Source: Xanthobacter autotrophicus
GTDB taxonomy: Bacteria > Pseudomonadota > Alphaproteobacteria > Rhizobiales > Xanthobacteraceae
Length of the DNA stretch: 64,000 bases
Reading direction: 5' to 3' (one strand)
Assembly: GCF_043194295.1 (NCBI RefSeq)
Contig: NZ_JBAFVK010000002.1
Position 1 is the stretch's first letter. Every line of letters starts with the position of its first letter. Positions 34,986 to 43,038 of this stretch are shown here, one piece after another. Both the position numbers and the translations under genes were made by a program. The notes under the pieces were generated by a model. The model was given only the letters and a program-made list of their open reading frames with translations. It had not been told where the DNA came from and did no database searches.

Positions 34986-36470
34986 TCAGCCGCGCCACCA
35001 CTGCTTGTCGACCGGGAAGCGGCCGGCCGCTTCCTCGATCACCTCGGCGAGGGAGAACAGGGTCTCCTCCTCGAACGGGCGGCCGATGAGCTGGAGGCCG
35101 AGGGGCAGCCCGTCCGCCGAAAGGCCGGCGGGGACGGCGATGCCGGGCAGGCCGGCCATGTTCACCGTCACGGTGAACACGTCGTTGAGATACATCTCCA
35201 CCGGATCGGCCTTCAGCTTCTCGCCGATGCCGAAGGCGGGCGAAGGGGTCGCCGGGGTGAGCACCGCGTCCACGCCCTGGGCGAACACCTGATCGAAGTC
35301 GCGCTTGATCAGGCTGCGCACCTTCTGCGCGCGCAGGTAATAGGCATCGTAATAGCCGGCCGAGAGCACATAGGTGCCGATCATGATGCGGCGGCGCACC
35401 TCCGGGCCGAAGCCGGCGGCGCGGGTGTTCTCGTACATCTCCACCACGTCGCGGCCCGGCACCCGCTCGCCATAGCGCACGCCGTCATAGCGGGCGAGGT
35501 TGGAGGAGGCCTCCGCCGGCGCCACGATATAATAGGCCGGCAGGGCGTATTGGGTGTGGGGCAGCGAGATGTCGACGATCTCCGCACCCGCGTCCTTCAG
35601 GAAGCGGGCACCCTCGCGCCAGAGCGCGTCGATCTCGTCGGCCATGCCATCCATGCGGTATTCGCGCGGAATGCCGATCTTCTTGCCCTTGATGGAAGCG
35701 CCCACCGCCTCCTCATAATCCGGCACCGGCCGGTTGACGCAGGTGGAATCCTTGGGGTCGTAGCCGGCCATGGACTTCAGCAGCACCGCCGCGTCATTCA
35801 CCGTGCGGGCGAACGGGCCAGCCTGGTCGAGGGACGAGGCGAAGGCCACGATGCCCCAGCGCGAGCAACGCCCATAGGTGGGCTTGATGCCCACGGTGCC
35901 AGTGAAGGCCGCCGGCTGGCGGATCGAGCCGCCGGTGTCGGTGCCGGTCGCCCCCGCGCACAGGAAGGCCGCCACCGCCGCCGCCGAGCCGCCGGACGAG
36001 CCACCGGGCACCAGCGGGGTCTCGTCGCCGTCCCGCCTCCACGGCGAGACCACCGGGCCGAACGCCGAGGTCTCGTTGGACGAGCCCATGGCGAACTCGT
36101 CATTGTTCAGCTTGCCCAGCAACACCGCCCCGTCCCGCCACAGGTGGGAGGTGACGGTGGATTCGTACTGGGGAATGAAATTATCGAGGATCTTGGCGCA
36201 GGCGGTGGTGCGCACGCCCTGCGTGGCGAACATGTCCTTGATGCCGAGGGGAATGCCCTCCAGCGGACCGGTCTCGCCCGCGGCGATGCGCCGGTCGCTC
36301 TCCTTCGCCATCTCAAGGGCGATCTCGGGCGTCTCCAGCACATAGGCGTTGAGGGGACGGGCCTGTTCCATGGCCTTCAGATAGGCCTCGGTCAGCTCGA
36401 CGGAGGTGAACTCGCCCTGGGCGAGGCCTTCGCGCGCCTGGGTGAGGGTGAGCTGTGTGAGCTTGGTCAT
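34986..36470 (-). CDS. gatA: Asp/Glu-tRNA amidotransferase subunit A
   Basis: A 494-residue amidase-signature enzyme that supplies ammonia from glutamine for the GatCAB complex. The Ser-cisSer-Lys triad is visible: Lys78 (GIPLGIKDM), cis-Ser158 (GGSSGG) and nucleophile Ser182 (TDTGGSIRQP). Its ATG overlaps the gatC stop by 4 bases, giving a gatC-gatA operon read leftwards. Confidence 0.97.
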   Translation of the reverse strand: MTKLTQLTLTQAREGLAQGEFTSVELTEAYLKAMEQARPLNAYVLETPEIALEMAKESDRRIAAGETGPLEGIPLGIKDMFATQGVRTTACAKILDNFIPQYESTVTSHLWRDGAVLLGKLNNDEFAMGSSNETSAFGPVVSPWRRDGDETPLVPGGSSGGSAAAVAAFLCAGATGTDTGGSIRQPAAFTGTVGIKPTYGRCSRWGIVAFASSLDQAGPFARTVNDAAVLLKSMAGYDPKDSTCVNRPVPDYEEAVGASIKGKKIGIPREYRMDGMADEIDALWREGARFLKDAGAEIVDISLPHTQYALPAYYIVAPAEASSNLARYDGVRYGERVPGRDVVEMYENTRAAGFGPEVRRRIMIGTYVLSAGYYDAYYLRAQKVRSLIKRDFDQVFAQGVDAVLTPATPSPAFGIGEKLKADPVEMYLNDVFTVTVNMAGLPGIAVPAGLSADGLPLGLQLIGRPFEEETLFSLAEVIEEAAGRFPVDKQWWRG

Positions 36471-36754
36471 TCCACCACCTTCGGCACGGTAAAGAAGCCG
36501 CCCTCGGCGTCGGGGGCATTGGCGAGCACCTTTTCGGGGCAGTGGCCGTCGGTGACCACATCCGCGCGCATGGGCAGTTCCACGGGCACCACGCTGGTCA
36601 GGGGCTCGACGCCGGACACGTCGAGATCGGCCAGTTGCTCGACGAATTCGAGGATGGCGTTAAGCTCACTCTGAAGATGGCCGAGTTCGTCCTCGCGCAC
36701 CGAAATGCGCGCAAGATGGGCCACCCGGCGGACGGTCGCCTGATCGACGGACAT
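36467..36754 (-). CDS. gatC: Asp/Glu-tRNA amidotransferase subunit C
   Basis: A 95-residue chaperone-like subunit that wraps the GatA-GatB interface. It has the family pattern VRRVAHLARISVREDEL near the N-terminus, LNAILEFVEQLADLDVSGVEP in the middle and the tail EGGFFTVPKVVE. The start at 36754 gives the normal GatC length. It leads the leftward gatCA operon. Confidence 0.95.
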   Translation of the reverse strand: MSVDQATVRRVAHLARISVREDELGHLQSELNAILEFVEQLADLDVSGVEPLTSVVPVELPMRADVVTDGHCPEKVLANAPDAEGGFFTVPKVVE

Positions 36755-36926
36755 GATACGCTCCCAAAAGCTGACCGCCGCTATAGCAAGGGGTATGCCG
36801 CGGTGGAAGGGTTTGCGGCGAGAGGCGGGCTGGGGCGAGGAGGCGCGCACTGCCGCAGGCGCACGGATTTTCGCATCAGATGATGCTATGATTGATGTTC
36901 AAGCAGCCTGCGGGAGCACCTTTGCC

Positions 36927-37124
36927 ATGCGGACCACCCTCGCCATCGACGACGATCTGCTCGCAAAGGCCCAGGCGCTGACAGGCATGACGGAAAAATC
37001 TGCATTGATCCGCGAAGCCCTGCAGGCACTCATCGCTCGCGAAAGCGCGCGGCGCCTGGCTCGGCTCGGAGGAAGCGAGCCGCAACTCGAACCGGTGCGC
37101 CGTCGCCGCTCTGGCGAGGCATGA
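36927..37124 (+). CDS. vapB: VapB-type antitoxin
   Basis: A 65-residue antitoxin. The N-terminal MRTTLAIDDDLLAKAQALTG is the ribbon-helix-helix of the DUF2191/VapB family, and KSALIREALQALIARES forms its second helix; the basic C-terminal tail probably wraps the toxin. GGGAG lies 10 bases before the ATG. Its stop overlaps the toxin start (ATGA). The pair should repress its own promoter, which must lie in the 170 bases shared with the divergent gatC. Confidence 0.9.
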   Translation: MRTTLAIDDDLLAKAQALTGMTEKSALIREALQALIARESARRLARLGGSEPQLEPVRRRRSGEA

Positions 37125-37486
37125 TTCTCGTCGATACGTCGATCTGGATCGATCATTTCCGCACAGGCGAGACGCGCCTCGCGGAACGGCTCGAAGCCGG
37201 GGAGATTCTCACCCATCCCTTCGTCATCGGCGAACTGGCGCTGGGAAATTTCCGCGACCGCAACACCATATTGGCCGCCCTTGCGGACCTGCCGAGCGCC
37301 ATGGTGGCGAACGATGCGGAGGTGCTCGGGCTGATCGAGGCTGCGAGCCTGCACGGTCGCGGCATTGGCTTAGTGGATGCCCATCTCCTCGCCTCGGTGC
37401 GCCTGACGCCCGATACCCGCCTTTGGACCAGGGACCGCCGGCTCGGCGTCATCGCGGCCGAGCTGGGCCTCGACGTTTCGACCTGA
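37121..37486 (+). CDS. vapC: VapC-type PIN-domain toxin (ribonuclease)
   Basis: A 121-residue PIN-domain RNase. The acidic metal-binding residues are present: Asp5 (ILVDTSIWIDHF), Glu near 41 (FVIGELALG), Asp near 88 (GIGLVDAHLLAS) and Asp near 107 (LWTRDRRL). VapC toxins cut specific RNAs such as initiator tRNA and are held in check by VapB. The module appears intact and lies between gatC and ruvX. Confidence 0.93.
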   Translation: MILVDTSIWIDHFRTGETRLAERLEAGEILTHPFVIGELALGNFRDRNTILAALADLPSAMVANDAEVLGLIEAASLHGRGIGLVDAHLLASVRLTPDTRLWTRDRRLGVIAAELGLDVST

Positions 37487-37556
37487 AGCGGCCGTCCCCT
37501 TGAAGCGGCACGCGATCCGCATTCACCCCCGCCCCAAAATGCTCTAGCCATACGCA

Positions 37557-38087
37557 ATGACGCACCCCACCTCCCCCGCCCCCATCGGGCCGCTGGCCGA
37601 CATCGCGCCGTTGCTGCCGCCGCGCGGCACGCTGCTCGGGCTCGATCTCGGCACCAAGACCATCGGCGTCGCCTCCTGCGATCCCGATCGCCGGGTGGCC
37701 ACCGTGGTGGAAACGGTGCAGCGCACCAAGTTCACCGCCGATGCCCAGCGCCTGCTGGCTCTTGCGGCAGAACGGCGGGCGGTGGGCTTCGTGCTCGGCC
37801 TGCCGCTGAACATGGATGCCTCCGAAGGCCCCCGGGCGCAGGCGAGCCGCGCCTTCGCCCGCAATCTCGCACGCCTCACGGCGCTGCCCATCGCCTTGTG
37901 GGACGAGCGCCTGTCCACCGCAGCGGTGGAGCGGGCGCTGATTTCCGCCGACGTGAGCCGCGCCCGCCGCGCCGCCGTGGTGGACCAGCACGCCGCCGCC
38001 TTCATCCTGGAAGGGGCGCTGGGCTTCCTCTCCCGCCACGTGCTCCGCCCGGCCGGGAACGAATCCGAAACCGGCCCGCTGAACTGA
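37557..38087 (+). CDS. ruvX: RuvX/YqgF family Holliday-junction resolvase-like protein
   Basis: A 176-residue RNase H-fold protein. Active-site segments: LLGLDLGTKTIGVASCDPD (Asp near 26), FVLGLPLNMD, LWDERLSTAAVERAL and VDQHAAAFILEGAL with the last catalytic Asp. YqgF proteins are thought to act in 16S rRNA 5'-end maturation and possibly in recombination. It starts 70 bases after vapC. The N-terminal extension of about 20 residues before the fold is typical of alphaproteobacteria. Confidence 0.93.
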   Translation: MTHPTSPAPIGPLADIAPLLPPRGTLLGLDLGTKTIGVASCDPDRRVATVVETVQRTKFTADAQRLLALAAERRAVGFVLGLPLNMDASEGPRAQASRAFARNLARLTALPIALWDERLSTAAVERALISADVSRARRAAVVDQHAAAFILEGALGFLSRHVLRPAGNESETGPLN

Positions 38088-38221
38088 TTCGGTCACCGCC
38101 TGTTCCCCAGCGTTCTGGTCCGGCGGCACGTTTTTCCCGTTTCGGGACAGTGGATTTCCCCGAACCGCCCGCCTAAAGGTGGGGACCCGGGCGGGCCGCG
38201 TGCCACGCGAAGGGACTAATT

Positions 38222-38242
38222 GCCTGCCGCCAAACGGCAGGC
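38222..38242 (+). promoter_or_regulatory. Hairpin that would hide the ribosome site of the AEC transporter
   Basis: GCCTGCCG-CCAAA-CGGCAGGC, an 8-bp perfect stem ending 5 bases before the ATG at 38248. The only Shine-Dalgarno-like sequence, GGCAGG (38236-38241), is inside its 3' arm. Confidence 0.5.
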
Positions 38243-38247
38243 GCGCT

Positions 38248-39195
38248 ATGCGTCGGCCCATGGACCTCATTTTCAGCGCGCTCGCGCCCGTCTTCCTCGT
38301 TATCGCGCTCGGCGCCGTGCTGCGGCGGATCCTGCTGAAGGATCCCGCCCATTGGGCAGCGCTGGAAAAACTCACCTATTTCGTGCTGTTCCCGGCCCTG
38401 CTGGTGGTCTCGGCGGTGAAGGCCGACCTCAGCAAGGTGAACGTGCTTGCGGTCAGCGGGGCGCTCATCGGATCAGTGGTGGTGCTCTCCGGCCTGATTC
38501 TGCTGGTTCACCGGCCGCTGATCGCGACCTTGTCGGCCGATGGGCCCGGCTTCACCTCCCTGTTTCAGGGGGCCGTGCGCTGGAACACCTATATCGTGCT
38601 GGCGGTGGCGGGCGGGCTCTATGGCCCGGAAGGCATCACCATCGCGGCGCTGGCACTGGTGGCCATGATCCCGGTGGTGAACGTGATCTGCGTGCTGGTG
38701 CTGGCGAGCTTCTCGGGCCGCCATCCGCCGACCTTCGCCTATGTGGCGGAACAGCTTGCCCGCAACCCCTATATCTGGGCCTGCGCGGCCGGGGCGGCGC
38801 TGAATGCCACTCACTTCCCCGTCCCCGGTGTGCTGCTGGAATTCGGCGACGTGCTGGGGCGCGCATCCCTGGCTTTGGGGCTGCTGGTGGTGGGCGGCGG
38901 ACTGCTGCTGAACCGTCTGGCGCGGCCGCGTCCCATCGTGCTGGCGAGCCTTGCACTCAAACTGCTGGTGAAGCCTGCCATCGCGCTTGTGCTTGCGCTG
39001 GCCTTCGGCCTCTCGGGCACGGAACTGATAGTGGTGGCGATCACCGCCGCGGTTCCCTCCGCGCCCAACGGCTACGTGCTGGCCCGCCAGATGGGCGGCG
39101 ACGCGCCCTTGCTGGCGGAAATCCTCACCCTGCAGATCGTCGCTGCCGCGATCACGCTGCCGCTGGTGGTGACGGTGGCGAAACTGCTGGCCTGA
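38248..39195 (+). CDS. AEC family transporter
   Basis: A 315-residue membrane protein with about ten hydrophobic helices in two halves, starting LIFSALAPVFLVIALGAVLRR. Conserved features include WAALEKLTYFVLFPALLV and the pair of broken helices near the end with AVPSAPNGYVLARQMGGD. The auxin efflux carrier (AEC) family moves organic anions such as malate or malonate out of or into cells. The start could also be the ATG at 38260. It is a single gene with a hairpin over its ribosome site and a clear terminator behind it. Confidence 0.87.
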   Translation: MRRPMDLIFSALAPVFLVIALGAVLRRILLKDPAHWAALEKLTYFVLFPALLVVSAVKADLSKVNVLAVSGALIGSVVVLSGLILLVHRPLIATLSADGPGFTSLFQGAVRWNTYIVLAVAGGLYGPEGITIAALALVAMIPVVNVICVLVLASFSGRHPPTFAYVAEQLARNPYIWACAAGAALNATHFPVPGVLLEFGDVLGRASLALGLLVVGGGLLLNRLARPRPIVLASLALKLLVKPAIALVLALAFGLSGTELIVVAITAAVPSAPNGYVLARQMGGDAPLLAEILTLQIVAAAITLPLVVTVAKLLA

Positions 39196-39225
39196 GCAGC
39201 CGGCGCCACGACGCGAGGGGAAAGC

Positions 39226-39252
39226 AAAAGGGCGACCCGAAGCCGCCCTTTA
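39226..39252. terminator. Bidirectional terminator
   Basis: AAAGGGCG / CGCCCTTT arms with a 9-base loop, flanked by A-rich sequence on one side and TTTAAAT on the other. It lies between the AEC gene (+) and the Gly/Tyr-rich gene (-). Confidence 0.8.
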
Positions 39253-39276
39253 AATCGTGCCGCCAGCCGCGCTGCC

Positions 39277-39738
39277 TCAGCAGGGCGACCAGTAGCCGGA
39301 GCCGCCGGGACCGGTGGTGACCCAGCAGCTGCGCGGGCGCGGCTCGGGGGCCGGCTCCAGATAGACGCGGGGCGCGGGCTCGTAATAGACCGGCGGCGGC
39401 TCTTCATAATAAACGGTCGGAGGCGGGGCCGAGGCGGCGCCGGCAATGGCTGCCGCGCCCAAGATACCGAGGGCGACGCCCGCGCCCACCGCGGCGCCAT
39501 TGCCGCCGCCGCAGTTCCAGCAGCCGCCCCGATAGGGACCGCCATAGCCGCGATAGGGGCCGTTGTAATAGCGGCCGCGATGCCAGTAGCCGACATCGGT
39601 GACGGAGGCGGCCTGGCCCGGCGCGAGCGCCAGCGCGCCCGTGCCGACGGCGGCGGCCTGGCCCGGCGTCGCCGCGCCGGTGACGGCCGCAGCCGCCACG
39701 GCCAGCGCCACGAGCTTCGCCCGGAGGAGAGAAGACAT
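39277..39738 (-). CDS. Exported Gly/Tyr/Pro-rich small protein
   Basis: A 153-residue protein with a clear signal peptide (LVALAVAAAAVTG, cleavage near GQAAA). The mature part has a GRYYNGPYRGYGGPYRGG-like segment, a CWNC pair, a Gly/Ala helix that could span or sit in a membrane (about 85-106), a Tyr/Pro-rich repeat (VYYEEPPPVYYEPAPRVYLEP) and a final Cys. Such proteins are common, poorly characterised envelope proteins of Rhizobiales. GGGAG lies 8 bases before the ATG at 39738. Confidence 0.75.
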   Translation of the reverse strand: MSSLLRAKLVALAVAAAAVTGAATPGQAAAVGTGALALAPGQAASVTDVGYWHRGRYYNGPYRGYGGPYRGGCWNCGGGNGAAVGAGVALGILGAAAIAGAASAPPPTVYYEEPPPVYYEPAPRVYLEPAPEPRPRSCWVTTGPGGSGYWSPC

Positions 39739-40029
39739 GACAGCAACTCCCAAACGTCGCAGGCCCTGAAGGACCCAGGACAATGAACTCTGGAACCGGC
39801 ACCCCCGGTTCCATCTCAGGCTCGGCGCGACTTCGTCCCAAAGTGTGGCGCCGCGCGGGTGTTTCCGGGGAGAGTTGTGCTCGAATGGTGAACGATCCCT
39901 GAAGACCCGGCGCGGTGGCGGGGTGAGGCGGCGACCCGCTTCTGCCGAAACGCGACCGGCTCTTGCCCTGCTTCCGTTGTCCAGCTCCCTTGCCGGGCGG
40001 GCCGGGTGCGTCTATGCCTGCCGCTTGCC

Positions 40030-40977
40030 ATGCATGCTGCTTCCGCCTTCACCCTCTCCGGCCGGGATCTTCTCGGCATCGAAGGCCTCATCGCCAGCGA
40101 GATCACAGGTCTGCTCGACCTTGCCGAGGAGTTCGTCGAACTCAACCGGCAGATCGAGAAGAAGCGCACCACGCTTCGCGGCCGCACCCAGATCAACCTG
40201 TTCTTTGAGGCCTCCACCCGCACCCAGTCTTCCTTCGAGATCGCCGGAAAGCGGCTCGGGGCGGATGTGATGAACATGTCGGTGGGCTCGTCCTCCGTGA
40301 AGAAGGGCGAGACGCTGATCGACACCGCCATCACGCTGAATGCCATGCACCCCGACATATTGGTGGTGCGGCATCATGCGTCCGGCGCGGTGGCGCTCCT
40401 GGCGCGCAAGGTGGACTGCTGCGTGGTGAATGCCGGCGACGGCGCCCACGAGCACCCCACCCAGGCGCTGCTGGACGCCCTCACCATCCGCCGCAACAAG
40501 GGCCGTATCGCCGGCCTCACCGTCGCCATCTGCGGCGACGTGCTGCATTCGCGGGTGGCGCGCTCCAACATCATCCTGCTCCACACCCTCGGCGCGAAGG
40601 TGCGGCTGGTGGCGCCCTCCACTCTGCTGCCGGCGGGCATCGAGAGCCTCGGCGTCGAGGTGTTCCGCACCATGGAAGAGGGCCTCAGGGATGCGGACAT
40701 CGTGATGATGCTGCGCCTCCAGCGCGAGCGCATGGCCGGCTCCTTCATCCCCTCGGTGAAGGAATATTTCCATTATTTCGGCCTCGACGAGGCCAAGCTG
40801 CGCCATGCCGCCCCCGACGCGCTGGTGATGCATCCCGGCCCCATGAACCGGGGCGTGGAAATCGATTCGGCGGTGGCCGACGGGCCCCGCTCCCTCATCC
40901 GCGAACAGGTGGAGATGGGCGTCGCCGTGCGCATGGCCGTGCTCGACACCCTCGCCCGGAAGCTGCCCAATGCGTGA
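40030..40977 (+). CDS. pyrB: Aspartate carbamoyltransferase catalytic subunit
   Basis: A 315-residue enzyme that makes carbamoyl aspartate in pyrimidine synthesis. The carbamoyl-phosphate site STRTQSSFE is near 66-74, HPTQALLDAL near 142-151 and HPGPMNRGVEI near 269. A GTG at 40006 would add eight residues; I chose the ATG. The gene overlaps the following pyrC' by 8 bases, an arrangement known for ATCases that need a DHOase-like partner to assemble. No pyrI is present. Confidence 0.95.
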   Translation: MHAASAFTLSGRDLLGIEGLIASEITGLLDLAEEFVELNRQIEKKRTTLRGRTQINLFFEASTRTQSSFEIAGKRLGADVMNMSVGSSSVKKGETLIDTAITLNAMHPDILVVRHHASGAVALLARKVDCCVVNAGDGAHEHPTQALLDALTIRRNKGRIAGLTVAICGDVLHSRVARSNIILLHTLGAKVRLVAPSTLLPAGIESLGVEVFRTMEEGLRDADIVMMLRLQRERMAGSFIPSVKEYFHYFGLDEAKLRHAAPDALVMHPGPMNRGVEIDSAVADGPRSLIREQVEMGVAVRMAVLDTLARKLPNA

Positions 40978-42286
40978 CGGCCGCCTCATCTTCCGCGATC
41001 CGCGCCCGCTTTTGCTCGCCAACGCGCGGGTTATCGACCCGTCCCGGGGATCGGATTTCCACGGCGATGTCTATCTCGCCGATGGCGTCATCAAGGATGC
41101 CGGCTTCGGCATCGCCGCCTCGGGCGTGCCGGACGGAGCCGAGGTGGTGGACTGCAAGGGCGCGGTGGTGGCGCCCGGCCTTGTGGACATGTGCGCCTTC
41201 GTGGGCGAGCCCGGCGCCGAGCATCGCGAGACGCTGGCCTCCGCCAGCCACGCGGCTGCGGCCGGCGGCGTCACCACCATCATCTGCCAGCCCAACACCG
41301 ATCCGGTGGTGGACGACCCGGCCATCGTCGACTTCATCCTGCGCCGGGCGCGGGATACGGCGGTGGTGCGGGTGCACCCCATGGCCGCCATCACCAAGGG
41401 CCTCAGGGGCGAGGAGATGACCGAGATCGGCCTGCTCCAGGCCGCCGGCGCCGTCGCCTTCACCGATGGCCACCGCTCGGTGGCGAGCGCCCAGGTGCTG
41501 CGCCGGACCCTGACCTACGCCCGCGATTTCGACGCCCTGCTGGTGCACCACACCGAGGATGCGAGCATGTCGCAGGGCGCCATGAACGAGGGCGCGTTTG
41601 CCGCCCGTCTCGGCCTCTCCGGCAATCCCAAGGCTGCCGAAACCATCGTGCTGGAACGCGACGTGCGCCTCGTGGCCGGAGCACGCGGGCGCTACCACGC
41701 GGCGGCGCTCACCTGCGCCGAATCGCTCGCCGTACTGGAGCGCGCCAAGGAAGCTGGCCTGCCGGTGACGGCGTCCGCCACCATCAACCACCTGTCTTTC
41801 AACGAGCTGGATATCGGCGCCTACCGCACCTATTTCCGGCTCGCTCCGCCGCTGCGCGCGGAGGACGACCGCCAAGCACTGATCCGCGCCATCGCCTCCG
41901 GCCTCATCGACGTGGTGGTCTCCGACCATCTGCCGCAGGACGTGGAAGGCAAGCGCCTGCCCTTCTCCGAGGCGGAGCCTGGCGCCATCGGCCTTGAAAC
42001 CCTGCTGTCCGCCGCCCTGCGCCTGGTGCATTCGGACCAGGTGGATCTGGTGACCCTGCTGGCGGCCCTCTCTACCCGCCCGGCGGCGATCCTGGGCCTC
42101 GATGCCGGCACGCTGCGCCCCGGCGCGCCGGCGGACGTGATCGTGTTCGACCCCGGCATGCCCTATGTGCTGGAACCTTCCATGCTCAAGTCGCGCTGCC
42201 GCAACACGCCGTTCGACGAAGCCCGCCTCGACGGGCGCGTGCTGCGCACCATCGTTGCCGGGGCGACCGTGTACGAATACGTTTGA
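40970..42286 (+). CDS. Dihydroorotase-like protein PyrC' (probably non-catalytic)
   Basis: A 438-residue amidohydrolase-fold protein with the overall plan of type I dihydroorotase. The metal-binding DxHxH motif is lost: where active enzymes read D-M-H-x-H-L-R-E-P-G this reads D73-M-C75-A-F77-V-G-E-P-G, so both His and the substrate Arg are replaced. FTDGHRS replaces the usual FTDDG. Later motifs survive (HHTED, SDHLPQD). This matches the PyrC' (PyrX) proteins encoded with pyrB in pseudomonads and alphaproteobacteria, which support ATCase structure without activity. A working pyrC should exist elsewhere in the genome. Confidence 0.85.
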   Translation: MRDGRLIFRDPRPLLLANARVIDPSRGSDFHGDVYLADGVIKDAGFGIAASGVPDGAEVVDCKGAVVAPGLVDMCAFVGEPGAEHRETLASASHAAAAGGVTTIICQPNTDPVVDDPAIVDFILRRARDTAVVRVHPMAAITKGLRGEEMTEIGLLQAAGAVAFTDGHRSVASAQVLRRTLTYARDFDALLVHHTEDASMSQGAMNEGAFAARLGLSGNPKAAETIVLERDVRLVAGARGRYHAAALTCAESLAVLERAKEAGLPVTASATINHLSFNELDIGAYRTYFRLAPPLRAEDDRQALIRAIASGLIDVVVSDHLPQDVEGKRLPFSEAEPGAIGLETLLSAALRLVHSDQVDLVTLLAALSTRPAAILGLDAGTLRPGAPADVIVFDPGMPYVLEPSMLKSRCRNTPFDEARLDGRVLRTIVAGATVYEYV

Positions 42287-42293
42287 TGGGCTC

Positions 42294-42329
42294 ACGCAGC
42301 GTCGCTCACCGCGACTCGCGACGCTGCGT
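42294..42329 (+). terminator. Long perfect hairpin between pyrC' and plsY
   Basis: ACGCAGCGTCGC / GCGACGCTGCGT: a perfect 12-bp stem with a 12-base loop, 8 bases after the pyrC' stop. It probably limits read-through into plsY. Confidence 0.65.
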
Positions 42330-42421
42330 CGGCATCCTGTTTCGACACGCCGTCGTCAGGCTTACCGATCTCCACTGCGCGCGAAAGTGCTCTTGCTCCA
42401 TGGTCCGCCTCCGAGGTCTTC

Positions 42422-43030
42422 ATGCCTGATGCCCCGTCGTCCGCCCCGGTGCTCTTCCTGGCGCTGGCGTTGGGCTACCTGCTCGGCTCGATCCCGTTCG
42501 GGCTGCTGCTCACCCGCCTCGCCGGCACCCGCGACATCCGCTCCATCGGCTCCGGCAATATCGGCGCCACCAACGTGCTGCGCACCGGCCGCAAGGACCT
42601 CGCCGCCGCGACCTTGCTGCTCGATGCCCTGAAGGGTACGGTGGCGGTGCTGATCGCCAGCCATTTCCTCGGGGCGCCGGCCGCCATGGCGGCGGCCTTC
42701 GGTGCCTTTCTCGGCCATATCGCGCCGGTGTGGCTGCGGTTTCAGGGCGGCAAGGGCGTCGCCACCTTCTTGGGTGTCACGCTGGGCCTCGCCTGGCCGG
42801 TGGCGTTGGTGTTCGCAGTGGTGTGGCTGGCGACGGCCTACTTCACCCGCTATTCCTCGCTTGCCGCCCTTATCGCCTCGGTGGCCACTGTCGCGGCCGC
42901 CGCAGCCCTCGTGAACGACCGGCTGGCGCTCCTGCTGGCGCTCCTCGCCATCCTGCTGTGGATCAAGCACCACGCCAACATCCGCCGCCTCCTTGAGGGG
43001 AACGAGGGCAAGATCGGCGCGAAGGGCTAG
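42422..43030 (+). CDS. plsY: Glycerol-3-phosphate acyltransferase PlsY
   Basis: A 202-residue inner-membrane enzyme that moves an acyl group from acyl-phosphate to glycerol 3-phosphate, the first step of phospholipid synthesis. The three cytoplasmic motifs are visible: SIPFGLLLTR with GSGNIGATNVLR (about 23-62), the loop RFQGGKGVATFLG near 105, and HHANIRRLLEGNE at the end. About five hydrophobic helices. dprA begins 8 bases downstream. Confidence 0.95.
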   Translation: MPDAPSSAPVLFLALALGYLLGSIPFGLLLTRLAGTRDIRSIGSGNIGATNVLRTGRKDLAAATLLLDALKGTVAVLIASHFLGAPAAMAAAFGAFLGHIAPVWLRFQGGKGVATFLGVTLGLAWPVALVFAVVWLATAYFTRYSSLAALIASVATVAAAAALVNDRLALLLALLAILLWIKHHANIRRLLEGNEGKIGAKG

Positions 43031-43038
43031 GGCGCCAC

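Noticed and set aside
38220..39320. Second frame of 366 codons over the AEC transporter
   Set aside because: Same-strand shadow frame rich in Arg/Gly/Ala without membrane helices; the transporter frame is clearly the coding one.
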